Origin: Paenibacillus oryzisoli
GTDB taxonomy: Bacteria > Bacillota > Bacilli > Paenibacillales > NBRC-103111
Assembly: GCF_001653565.1 (NCBI RefSeq)
Contig: NZ_LYPB01000045.1
Coordinates: 1 to 64,000, forward strand
Length of the DNA stretch: 64,000 bases
Direction of reading: 5' to 3'
Shown: positions 17,435-26,353 of the stretch, piece after piece
Layout of the letters: each line of letters opens with the position of its first letter
How positions within the stretch are numbered: the stretch's first letter is position 1
Translations under genes and position numbers: made by a program
The notes under the pieces: generated by a model
Databases searched by the model: none
What the model was told of the DNA's origin: nothing
What the model saw: only the letters and a program-made list of their open reading frames with translations

Positions 17435-20400
17435 TTATTGCACTCGATGAACTCCAACTGATTGCCCAGCATTCCCAATGATTTCAATAGGAATATCTTC
17501 CTTTCTCACAACACCATTCCTATACGTAATTTGAAAATGAATCGTCTGTGCACCTCGAGGTAATCCCTCCGTTAAGGATTGGAATCGGTTATCAAATAGT
17601 TCACCACTGAACATTGTGGAATCACTGGACTGTGGTTCTAACTTTGTAGAAACAGATAAAGCCTTACCATCCAAACCAATCGTATCCATCCATGCGATGA
17701 CCTCGTCAACTGGGGCGGCTGCACTCTGACTCTTCACAACAAATATTTCCCCAGCATAAAATTGTTTCGGATTTACTTGGGTTTGGTGCCCTTTCTGATT
17801 ATGAATTATCAACCAATTGTCCGTGTAAGTCACGATAGAATTGATGGTCAAAGGCACCGCGGCGATCGTTTTGACGACTGTTGATGTTAGAAACCCATCC
17901 GTAGCAGAGAGAGTAACGAGATAACTACCAGGATCAGTGAACTTTTGCACAAAATTTGATGTTGTAAAAGTCTTAGTAGCCCCATCTGGCCCCTGAATGA
18001 TCCATACGTATGTGAGCATATCGCCATCAGGATCTATCGAAGCATTCATGCTCCGCACCTCATCCCCTTCCCATACTGGCTTAGGGGTCCAATCGAAACT
18101 AGCAACTGGTGGTCGATTGATATAAAGCCATGTTTGTGGTGAATAGTCTGACCAGATAATCCCATCGAATACCCTCACACGTACTCTTAATTTTTGACCA
18201 GCGGGTAAATCGGCATTTACAGTCCAGCTTCCAGTTGTTGAAAATGTGCCTTGATAGTACTGGCCTGAGTCTACAATCATGGTATCGTTGGCTTCATTCG
18301 TGATTTGAATTTGAAAATATGTAAACGTTGTGCCTGGATCGGGGTCTGTTTGATTCCATTTCAGTGTTGGCCGTAAAGTAGTAAATCGTGTTGGCGAAGA
18401 TTGTGTACCGTCAGGATCCAACATCGTTGCAGTTGGAGGACGATTGGTAATAAGCCACCCTATGTTTGACCATGCAGACCAAGCTATTCCATCGAAAACC
18501 CTTACTTGAACTTGGTACTTCTGTCCTTGTGCTAACGCTTGTGAAGTTATCCATTCCTGTGTAGTTGCAGCTGTTCCTTGTGGTTTAATCCCACTGTCAA
18601 CGTAAACATTTCCTATTTCATCTTTCATTACGACTTGGAAAGCGGCAAACGTTGTACCTGCATCTGGATCCGTTTGATTCCATGCATTCGTAGGCTGTTG
18701 CGTATTCACATGACTAGGATTTGTTTGCGTGCCATTTGGGAATGTAAGCACAGCTGTTGGCGGTAGATTGGGCAATGGGATCGTAATATTAATTGTTTGT
18801 TCTACCCAATCGCTCCAGGCACCGTATTCGTCTGCAACGGCAGCTCTAACGGTGTATAGCCCTGTTTCAGTGGGCCTCGTGAGCTTTCCTAACTGAGTTA
18901 CGTCACTAGGTGTTGTATAACTGTACCTGTTGTTAAAAATACCTCTCGTGGTCTGATAATTTCTCCCTGTCGCTTCGGATGAATAATCTACCGCGCTAAG
19001 CCAGCGATCAGGGTCGTAGCCAGTTTCTGTCCATTGAATCGTATGATCTGCATTCTCAGCAATCGTAAATTGTGCTATTGGTCTTCTGTGAACAAGGATT
19101 GAATGAATTGCAGGATCGGACATTTTCTGAAACATGGCAAAGACAGGTGATGGATACTTAAATCCATCTGGTGCAGGATCATCCGGTTCTTGGAATTCAA
19201 CTTTGAATATCCCGACCTTTGAAATACTAGGACTTGGCGATTGAATAGCAATGCCATTATAGCTGTTAGTTCCAACAGGATCGGATGCGCCGTCCCCAGC
19301 ATTTAGAAATTTATAAGGTTCCATATTCGTAAATTTCCATTGGGCTAGATTAGGAATAGCTGGATCGTTCTCTATATCCGAATAACTTGTGCTATAGGTA
19401 ATTGGCATATTAACAATCGCTTGATTGGCAACTGCCGTATCACCACTCTCATAAATCAAAGCATTGAAACCTTGAAGCTCAACATACGGGGATTCGGAGT
19501 AAAGTCCGTAAGATCCTGCATCCGCAAATGTATCATCGTAAGCATCAATGATTGGAATTCCAGCTGCGTAGACGATAATGTGATTAGCTCTTACCTTAGC
19601 TTTAATATCTGTGTATACCCCGATCTTCGAATTATAAGTCTTGCTCATAATCGTAGTTGAAACACCATTAACAATTTTGGTCAACTTGATTAGATTCGGT
19701 GTCATTTCGACTCTGTACATGTTTTTATTATCTTGCACTCTAAATCCGAGACCTGCCGTGACGCTATCGCTATACGTATTTAGATTAAATTTGGTTCTCA
19801 TACTGATATCACCGTTATACAGACTAGCATCATTGTTAGACAGGAAACCATAACTGCTATTTCCAGTTGTGTTGTTTACATCTGTTTTCACAGACAATAT
19901 CCATTCATATCTACTCTGACTACCACCATAATCTGAATTTCCTTGATACACAACTTTAATTGTGCCATCCTCTGTCAAATTAATGCTTTTTGTACCATAT
20001 GTGTTAGTTCCATTTCCTGAATCAGAAAAATTCGAAAATGCTACTCCTGTTGGTATATCCACTTCTTTGACACCCGTAGTCATGTCAAAGGCTAGTATGT
20101 TTGTTTCACCGTTAGCCACAATCAATTTTCCATCTGAGGATATTGTAGCTTTTGGATTAGGTTGTCTATATTGAATGTCGCCATCATCTGGCCAATATTG
20201 AATTAAGTATTGGTATGTTTTCACTCGATCTACCGTCGTAGTTTGTCCAGTTCCTAGATCATAGTACATCAAATCCCAGAAACCATTCTTACCAACAGTG
20301 GTGTAATAACCAGGCTCTACCGTCTGCTTGATATAAGCAATGCGATTCTTAAAGGCTCCTAGGTAGTAAATTACATTGTTATGCGGATCAGAGGCATTCC

Positions 20401-23400
20401 CCCCACCTACCAAGTCTAGCAAAACAGTACCCGTAGTGGCATCTAGAACAAATTTTCTTAAACCATATCTAATAACAATCTTAGCGTCATTATCTGATAT
20501 GTATTCTATAATGATGTTTTGGCTAAAATTTGCGATCGGATTACTATATTCCCATATCACAGCTCCGCTACTGTTATACTTGATTAGGGTACATGATGTT
20601 GAGGAACCATCATAATATCCCCAGTAACACTTATTCTTGTAGACGTTACCACTCAAATCTTTATTGAAAGGCGAGCTAATCTGCGTGGTTCCACGCTGAA
20701 CAACATAACCATCCCAATCTAAGCCCCAATTTATCGAGTCCATGAGCACGCCATCTGTAACTTTAGGGTTTGGACCAGTAAACATGGTTGGATATGTACT
20801 TGGCTCTGGAGGTGGACAAGTAGGAGAATTAGACCATGCAGATCCACAAGTTAACGTTTTAATCTCCTTATATGCAGGAGTTACTAACTGGTTGGTATCG
20901 TTCTTCGTAAAATTCAAGATATCTGAAATTCTAGTTACGATATCATTATACGTACTAGTTTGCCAGTAGGAGTTATAGCCACCTTGTCTTTGAAATAACA
21001 TATCTGAGTTATATTCCGTCTTAAAAGCCCATTCAACTTTTGGTATTACTGGCTCTCCCCAACCGCCATTGTTACTAATTTGTGTTGCGGCACTGTAAGT
21101 CGCTCCATAAGGCATTTGAGGATTGTCTTCATTATAAAAGTAGATGCCATCGGTATTTTGCGCTGATTTCCAAAGATGCTTGGCAATTCTATTCTCTTTG
21201 TTAAAAGTAGCATAATAACCATCTAAATCACCTGTATTACCACAATCACGACAATAACCTTTGTATGTGCTAAACCATTTTGTTACAACATTAGAACTAG
21301 TAATAGACTTATACGGTTCGTAATTCGTCATATTATTCGTACTTATGGAGTTGTCGCTTGCATTGTAATTATACAGTTTTGGTGCAGAAAAGCTTGTTGA
21401 AGAAGAGGCTGTCCACGTTGCCGAATTAACGATTGTATTGGCAGTTGGTGCAACAGTCGTTATGTTTGCAGGCTCAGGTTGAACACCAAAAGCTGAGAAA
21501 TCTACTTCGGGCATTTGGTTAACCACTTCAAATGGGAAATCTTTATCCGTTGATTTCTTTAGACCAAGACCTTCTCTTAGGTGAATGTGAACATTACAAG
21601 TTTTTGCCACCTGAGTGGGTGTAAAGGTAAAATCCCCTCCACCATCAGGAGTAATATTAATTAGAGTGTCATCTGCTAATTGTCCATTATTATTGTTGTC
21701 GCAAGCTAGTGTAACTGTGTGCTCCGAAATTGGATCACTATCAGGGCTAAATGACTTGTCTTGAAAGGTAATAGGAACATTTCTTATCCCGATATCGTTA
21801 TAGTCTAATTTTGCAACAGGTGGTAAATCTGCTAAGACGCTTAGAGTAGAATGCGCTGTGTTAAGTGACCGTAATCCTGCGCTATCTATTACATCAAGTT
21901 GAATGTCATAATCACCGAATGTTGGATATATAGGTAGCTTAGTTCCATGCCAGTCACAATTTGATATTGACCTAGATCTATAAGGACTGTAACTATTTGC
22001 ACAACTAATATCTGGTGTATATGTTCTGCCTTCGACTACTTTTGGAGGTAATGTAATAATTGGGATTGGGTTGGGAGGAACAACGTTCATGCTTGCCGAG
22101 GTTTGTGACTGGTTACCACATGTATCTGTTGCTGTTACTTTAACACTATGATTGCCAAGAACATTCGCATTGAAATTATACGTCCATCCATTAGGTTCAT
22201 GATCCCATAGATCATAATCAGCTTTAAGCTGTTTTACCCATGAACTAGAGCTACCAGCAAAATCCCAAGATAAAAAGTAAGGATCTCCGTCAGGATCATA
22301 AGGTTCATCGTGATCGCCCGGAAGCATAGCTGGTTTTTGAATGACCCGCAGCCAAACACGTTCATCTACAGCAAACATACTTTCGGGTGTGATGCTCCCA
22401 CTGTCATAAGCATTAAACCAACCTATACGTACGACAGGTGGGCTATTTGCTCCTGCACAAGATGCTGGCGAAACTACTTGGAATGTTTTTGGCCCTGCAT
22501 TAGCTTCTCCACCACATGTGGACGTTACTTTAAGTGAGACACTGACAGTTCCGATTGTCATCCAACCTGGATCTGGTGGTAATCCCCCAACATTAAATGA
22601 AAAAGCACTGGTATTCGAATACACTTTAGAGTTTCCATTTTGCGAGACCGTATAGGCGACTTGTTGAATACCACAACCCTCGCCACCCGAAACAGAAATT
22701 CCATCTGCTATAACACCGTTGTAACTTCCAAATTCAATTGAGGCTTTTTCGATTTTAAAATTGGCTGTAATGACTTCAGCTGGAGGGGAAACGGTACAAG
22801 AAGTTTTGGGAGTGATTGTAAGGGTTTTGGTGTTGTCGGAGTTGTTCGATTCACCTGAGATGGGATCAATAAGGATAGAGATTCCGTATGGGGACGTGCT
22901 TGTGAAGGATTTGGTGAAGTTTTCCGTTTTCTGCTGACCAGAACTGAGTCCTGTTGGGTAATTAAAAGTTTGGAAAGTTGAACCATCGATCAAAACCTTC
23001 ACTTTAAATGCAGTTGTTATATCTGTACCACCTGTATTGCTTACTGTAAATGAGAAAGCAGTGGATGTATTAACTTGCACACATGAAGGGCTAACAATTG
23101 CACCTGCGACTAAGTTTGAAGCTCCTGATGGATCCTCATATACAACTTCGACTGTTGACTTATATTCGTATGAATATCCTAAAACATCAACAATAAAAGC
23201 GGCGAACCACACTTTAACCATAGCTCCTGTGCTTGGAGCTGGGGTCTGTTTAGAATCGAATTCATCGAGAAATTCTGTAAACTTTTGATTATATACAACT
23301 CTAAATCTACTTGCATCAGAACTATCCGATCTAACCTCTTTCACGTCTATTGTTTCTTCGCGGGGGAATCCCTTCCCCGTAGGTCCTGTTATTTCAGCCC

Positions 23401-24151
23401 CTTCATTGACTTTAGCAGTTCCAGAAGAAATATCAGGTTTTACCGCAGAATATGGTATCAATGTATTATCAATAGTACTTCTATATGACTGATCAATTGT
23501 TGAATCCAACCCCAAATCATGAACCCCTTGTGATACAAATGCACTTTCATTAGATGCACAGTATGGAACTGTCGGGAGTGAGTGTCCGTTTATGGTTTCG
23601 GTAGGTGCCCCTGTTGTCTGAAAGTGTATTCCATCCGAAGTACCTAATGATGGTCCACAGTTTATTCGATGGGTATTACCGTTTCCATCTTTAACATCAG
23701 CATACCAATTGTACTTGTGAGAGTCAGTAGGTATGTACCGAAACCACGCGTAATAACCTTGAGTTCCTACAGTATTATTTCTTGAGGCCACTGGAATGAT
23801 AGCAATAGCTTGAATATCATTCAGAGCTCCAGAATAATTGTTTACTCCCTCGGCAGATGGCGGTGTAACATCTTTTCCATCGTGAAATATTCCCTTTATG
23901 ATTTTTCCGGAAGGAACAGTTACATTAATCTTAGCACCCGAAACATAGTCGTACTTTGAATAATGCTTACCGTTAGCATCTGCACCTGTTCCATGAAAAT
24001 CTATTGTAGCGGTCATACTCGTGACTGAGGCTGCAAATGCCTTACTTAACCACTCTCCAAAATATTGAGAGGGTAAAAGTCCGAAAATTAAAAGTCCTAA
24101 CATAACAAGGCTAATAATTTTGTTCCATTTTCTAAACTTCGATAAACTCAT
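17435..24151 (-). CDS. Giant multidomain exported protein (CARDB, PKD/Ig-like, propeller, LamG-like)
   Basis: A 2238-residue secreted protein. A signal peptide covers about 1-41 (IISLVMLGLLIFGL..KAFAAS). Domains by eye: an N-terminal domain with several Cys, a CARDB-like domain at about 345-455 (AFSFTVSNTGGTD), and Ig/PKD-like domains between about 570 and 900. A region with PQQ-propeller-like strands (KFVLDATTGTVLLD, NILAFDMTTGVKE) lies at about 1230-1480, and a concanavalin/LamG-like domain at about 1500-1640. Two near-identical Fn3/Ig-type units follow at about 1840-2045 (RPPTATM..WNQTDPDPGTTF). A PKD domain (DPDGDMLTYVW) lies near 2060-2150, then a C-terminal domain. No cell-wall anchor is visible. 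It follows an SLH lipoprotein gene by 11 bases and is probably co-transcribed with it. Confidence 0.88.
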   Translation of the reverse strand: MSLSKFRKWNKIISLVMLGLLIFGLLPSQYFGEWLSKAFAASVTSMTATIDFHGTGADANGKHYSKYDYVSGAKINVTVPSGKIIKGIFHDGKDVTPPSAEGVNNYSGALNDIQAIAIIPVASRNNTVGTQGYYAWFRYIPTDSHKYNWYADVKDGNGNTHRINCGPSLGTSDGIHFQTTGAPTETINGHSLPTVPYCASNESAFVSQGVHDLGLDSTIDQSYRSTIDNTLIPYSAVKPDISSGTAKVNEGAEITGPTGKGFPREETIDVKEVRSDSSDASRFRVVYNQKFTEFLDEFDSKQTPAPSTGAMVKVWFAAFIVDVLGYSYEYKSTVEVVYEDPSGASNLVAGAIVSPSCVQVNTSTAFSFTVSNTGGTDITTAFKVKVLIDGSTFQTFNYPTGLSSGQQKTENFTKSFTSTSPYGISILIDPISGESNNSDNTKTLTITPKTSCTVSPPAEVITANFKIEKASIEFGSYNGVIADGISVSGGEGCGIQQVAYTVSQNGNSKVYSNTSAFSFNVGGLPPDPGWMTIGTVSVSLKVTSTCGGEANAGPKTFQVVSPASCAGANSPPVVRIGWFNAYDSGSITPESMFAVDERVWLRVIQKPAMLPGDHDEPYDPDGDPYFLSWDFAGSSSSWVKQLKADYDLWDHEPNGWTYNFNANVLGNHSVKVTATDTCGNQSQTSASMNVVPPNPIPIITLPPKVVEGRTYTPDISCANSYSPYRSRSISNCDWHGTKLPIYPTFGDYDIQLDVIDSAGLRSLNTAHSTLSVLADLPPVAKLDYNDIGIRNVPITFQDKSFSPDSDPISEHTVTLACDNNNNGQLADDTLINITPDGGGDFTFTPTQVAKTCNVHIHLREGLGLKKSTDKDFPFEVVNQMPEVDFSAFGVQPEPANITTVAPTANTIVNSATWTASSSTSFSAPKLYNYNASDNSISTNNMTNYEPYKSITSSNVVTKWFSTYKGYCRDCGNTGDLDGYYATFNKENRIAKHLWKSAQNTDGIYFYNEDNPQMPYGATYSAATQISNNGGWGEPVIPKVEWAFKTEYNSDMLFQRQGGYNSYWQTSTYNDIVTRISDILNFTKNDTNQLVTPAYKEIKTLTCGSAWSNSPTCPPPEPSTYPTMFTGPNPKVTDGVLMDSINWGLDWDGYVVQRGTTQISSPFNKDLSGNVYKNKCYWGYYDGSSTSCTLIKYNSSGAVIWEYSNPIANFSQNIIIEYISDNDAKIVIRYGLRKFVLDATTGTVLLDLVGGGNASDPHNNVIYYLGAFKNRIAYIKQTVEPGYYTTVGKNGFWDLMYYDLGTGQTTTVDRVKTYQYLIQYWPDDGDIQYRQPNPKATISSDGKLIVANGETNILAFDMTTGVKEVDIPTGVAFSNFSDSGNGTNTYGTKSINLTEDGTIKVVYQGNSDYGGSQSRYEWILSVKTDVNNTTGNSSYGFLSNNDASLYNGDISMRTKFNLNTYSDSVTAGLGFRVQDNKNMYRVEMTPNLIKLTKIVNGVSTTIMSKTYNSKIGVYTDIKAKVRANHIIVYAAGIPIIDAYDDTFADAGSYGLYSESPYVELQGFNALIYESGDTAVANQAIVNMPITYSTSYSDIENDPAIPNLAQWKFTNMEPYKFLNAGDGASDPVGTNSYNGIAIQSPSPSISKVGIFKVEFQEPDDPAPDGFKYPSPVFAMFQKMSDPAIHSILVHRRPIAQFTIAENADHTIQWTETGYDPDRWLSAVDYSSEATGRNYQTTRGIFNNRYSYTTPSDVTQLGKLTRPTETGLYTVRAAVADEYGAWSDWVEQTINITIPLPNLPPTAVLTFPNGTQTNPSHVNTQQPTNAWNQTDPDAGTTFAAFQVVMKDEIGNVYVDSGIKPQGTAATTQEWITSQALAQGQKYQVQVRVFDGIAWSAWSNIGWLITNRPPTATMLDPDGTQSSPTRFTTLRPTLKWNQTDPDPGTTFTYFQIQITNEANDTMIVDSGQYYQGTFSTTGSWTVNADLPAGQKLRVRVRVFDGIIWSDYSPQTWLYINRPPVASFDWTPKPVWEGDEVRSMNASIDPDGDMLTYVWIIQGPDGATKTFTTSNFVQKFTDPGSYLVTLSATDGFLTSTVVKTIAAVPLTINSIVTYTDNWLIIHNQKGHQTQVNPKQFYAGEIFVVKSQSAAAPVDEVIAWMDTIGLDGKALSVSTKLEPQSSDSTMFSGELFDNRFQSLTEGLPRGAQTIHFQITYRNGVVRKEDIPIEIIGNAGQSVGVHRVQ

Positions 24152-24162
24152 AAAGTCACCGC

Positions 24163-25392
24163 CTAATTAACCTTTACAGGTGCGGTAATATCTACGATTG
24201 TTCTGCCATAAGTTTGTTGCGGTGGAATCGATGGTGCTGCAATATTAATTTGAATTCCCGCATCAGTTATATATCCGTTCTTAGGCATAACATACATATT
24301 TCTATCCCCTGGTCGATCTATGAATATGCGCCCCATAGTATTTAGAGTACCATTCTTTAATGCATCAACATCTGGACTTTTTATCCCTACAAAACTAAGT
24401 AAAGGAGAGGAATTTTCAGCATACAAGGATGTATCCTTGTTAAAATCCAGATGACTCTTAACTATAATTATATAGTAATCTTTCAAGTCAGATACTTTAA
24501 AATCTAATTTCCTAACCCCAGCTGCCCACCACTTTAATTTACTAATATCCCCGACAGCCGATCTATTAGGATCGTTTGGATTATCCATATCGACTGCAAT
24601 GATTTGTTCAATCTGTCCTTTGTATTTTCCATCTGGTGTTTCCAGAACTAACTTCTCAGGACTAAACGGAGTTAAACCGAAGTGCTCGTCAGTGTTTTGT
24701 TTTCCACCAAAAACAGGAATCATAGAAAATATATTAGTCCCCTTTACTGCTAACTCAGCATTTCCGATTGCATACTGGTCAACTTCAAGTGTTCCACCTT
24801 TATTCACACTAAGAATACGTTCAATGATAGTCACTGATTGGGCACGCGTAGTAGAGTTTTCTGGCTCTAATGCACCCTTTACTAAACCTTGGATAAGTCC
24901 TATTTTCGCTGCGTTATACATGACCGAATCATTGTCTACTTGGATCGCTTTATTCTGTAAAGTCGCATCAGTTGCCCGCAATGAAATACGCGACATTTCC
25001 AAACGTGAAATCGGTGCATTCACATCATCTATCGAGAAATCGGATTCTCTAAGAATACCTTTGTTTATTGCGGCAGTTAGGTAAGGAGATGACCAATCCT
25101 CCCCTGATGAATTACTTTTTACAGGTTCCTTGATCGCCGTGACAACCATCTTCACAAACTCAGCTCGGGAAACATTATTTTCAGGCTTAAATGTAGCATC
25201 CTCATAACCGTCAACATAACCTTTTTTTACAGCACCTTCGATTGCAAACATAGCCCAGTGATCAGCAACATCCTTTAATTTGATGGTAGTGACTGCGCTC
25301 GAGGTTGGTAATGGAGAGTCGGCAGCTGAGGTTGAGGATTGGCAGGCTGTGAATAAAAATACACTGGAAAGCAACATATATGTTTTTTTCAA
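24163..25392 (-). CDS. SLH-domain lipoprotein
   Basis: A 409-residue protein with a lipobox (SVFLFTAC, Cys near 17). It has about three S-layer homology repeats between residues 38 and 215: DVADHWAMFAIEGAVKKGYVDGYEDATFKPENNVSRAEF, then weaker copies ending IGLIQG and ENSTTRAQSVTIIERIL. SLH repeats bind secondary cell-wall polysaccharide, so the protein would bridge membrane and wall. The C-terminal 190 residues have no recognised family. The start is TTG after GGGGGAG. It is the first gene of a pair with the 2238-residue exported protein, which suggests they work together at the surface. Confidence 0.88.
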   Translation of the reverse strand: MKKTYMLLSSVFLFTACQSSTSAADSPLPTSSAVTTIKLKDVADHWAMFAIEGAVKKGYVDGYEDATFKPENNVSRAEFVKMVVTAIKEPVKSNSSGEDWSSPYLTAAINKGILRESDFSIDDVNAPISRLEMSRISLRATDATLQNKAIQVDNDSVMYNAAKIGLIQGLVKGALEPENSTTRAQSVTIIERILSVNKGGTLEVDQYAIGNAELAVKGTNIFSMIPVFGGKQNTDEHFGLTPFSPEKLVLETPDGKYKGQIEQIIAVDMDNPNDPNRSAVGDISKLKWWAAGVRKLDFKVSDLKDYYIIIVKSHLDFNKDTSLYAENSSPLLSFVGIKSPDVDALKNGTLNTMGRIFIDRPGDRNMYVMPKNGYITDAGIQINIAAPSIPPQQTYGRTIVDITAPVKVN

Positions 25393-25492
25393 ATTAAACT
25401 CCCCCTATTTCTGTATAACCAATTATTGTTAGTATCTCATGTCATAAATGTAAATGTCTACCTATTTTCGACATATTTCCTCTGAAAATAGC

Positions 25493-25536
25493 AAAACCGC
25501 CTAGCATCGCTAAAAATCAGCAATAACTAGGCGGTT
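25493..25536 (-). terminator. Terminator of the rsmF-pseudouridine synthase operon
   Basis: AACCGCCTAG pairs with CTAGGCGGTT, with an inner ATTGCT/AGCGAT extension. On the minus strand it is followed by TTTTGC. It separates the operon from the SLH gene. Confidence 0.82.
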
Positions 25537-25595
25537 CTTCCGCACCATTACATTTCACTATCAAGAAACTACCATAATTTAGTACTTTTGTATAG

Positions 25596-26348
25596 TTAAT
25601 TTTGATTCTCGTTGGCTGTTCTTAAAGCCGTAAGCTCATCTGAGCTTAATTCCCTGACTTGACCCAATCCTAAAGCAGGATCAAGTCCCAGTGGGCCCAT
25701 TGAAATTCTTTTTAGAAAAATGACTTGCTTGCCGACGGCCTGGAACATGCGTTTCACCTGATGAAACTTACCTTCCATAATCGTAAGTTCGATTTCAGAA
25801 GGAATTCCAGCGACTTCATTTCCGGTCTGTAGAATCTTCAAATCACCAGGCAACGTCTCATAACCATCATCTAATGTTACTCCATGGCTAAAAGCTTCCC
25901 GATCCGCCTCGTTAACTTCCCACTCAACTTTGGCGTAGTAGGTCTTCGGAACGTGCTTGCGCGGTGAGAGCAGGTTATGGGCGAGTTTGCCATCGTTTGT
26001 GAGCAAAAGGAAGCCCTCTGTATCCTTGTCCAATCGACCTACTGGGAACACCTCGAACGGAGCATATTCGTCGTCCAAAAGATCTACCACTGTGCGATCC
26101 CGATTATCTTCGGTTGCTGAGACGACCCCTTGCGGTTTGTTCATCATCAAATAAACAAATTCACGGTAAGTCACCACTTCACCATTTACGGTAATGATGT
26201 CCTTATCGGGATTCACCTGCATCCCGCTGTCTTTGACCTTCACGCCGTTGACATAAATTGCGCCTTCTTTGGCGAGGCGCTTAAGTTCAGAACGAGTGCC
26301 TACGCCTACATGGGCGAGTATTTTATCGAGTCGTTGTGTTTGTTTCAT
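25596..26348 (-). CDS. 16S/23S rRNA pseudouridine synthase (RsuA/RluB family)
   Basis: A 250-residue RNA-modifying enzyme. Residues 1-50 are an S4 RNA-binding domain (RLDKILAHVGVGTRSELKRLAKEGAIYVNG). The catalytic domain contains GRLDKDTEGFLLLTNDG, with the active-site Asp in GRLDxxTxG, and ends with the MEGKFHQVKRMF motif. The start at 26348 (MKQTQRL) follows GGAGGTGG and lies 5 bases after the rsmF-like gene. The frame could extend 20 codons into that gene, without support. The exact uridine modified cannot be told; RsuA-type short enzymes usually act on 16S rRNA. Confidence 0.92.
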   Translation of the reverse strand: MKQTQRLDKILAHVGVGTRSELKRLAKEGAIYVNGVKVKDSGMQVNPDKDIITVNGEVVTYREFVYLMMNKPQGVVSATEDNRDRTVVDLLDDEYAPFEVFPVGRLDKDTEGFLLLTNDGKLAHNLLSPRKHVPKTYYAKVEWEVNEADREAFSHGVTLDDGYETLPGDLKILQTGNEVAGIPSEIELTIMEGKFHQVKRMFQAVGKQVIFLKRISMGPLGLDPALGLGQVRELSSDELTALRTANENQN

Positions 26349-26353
26349 GACCG

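Noticed and set aside
24599-25084. 161-codon plus-strand ORF opposite the SLH gene
   Set aside because: No ribosome site, and it overlaps clear SLH repeats on the other strand.
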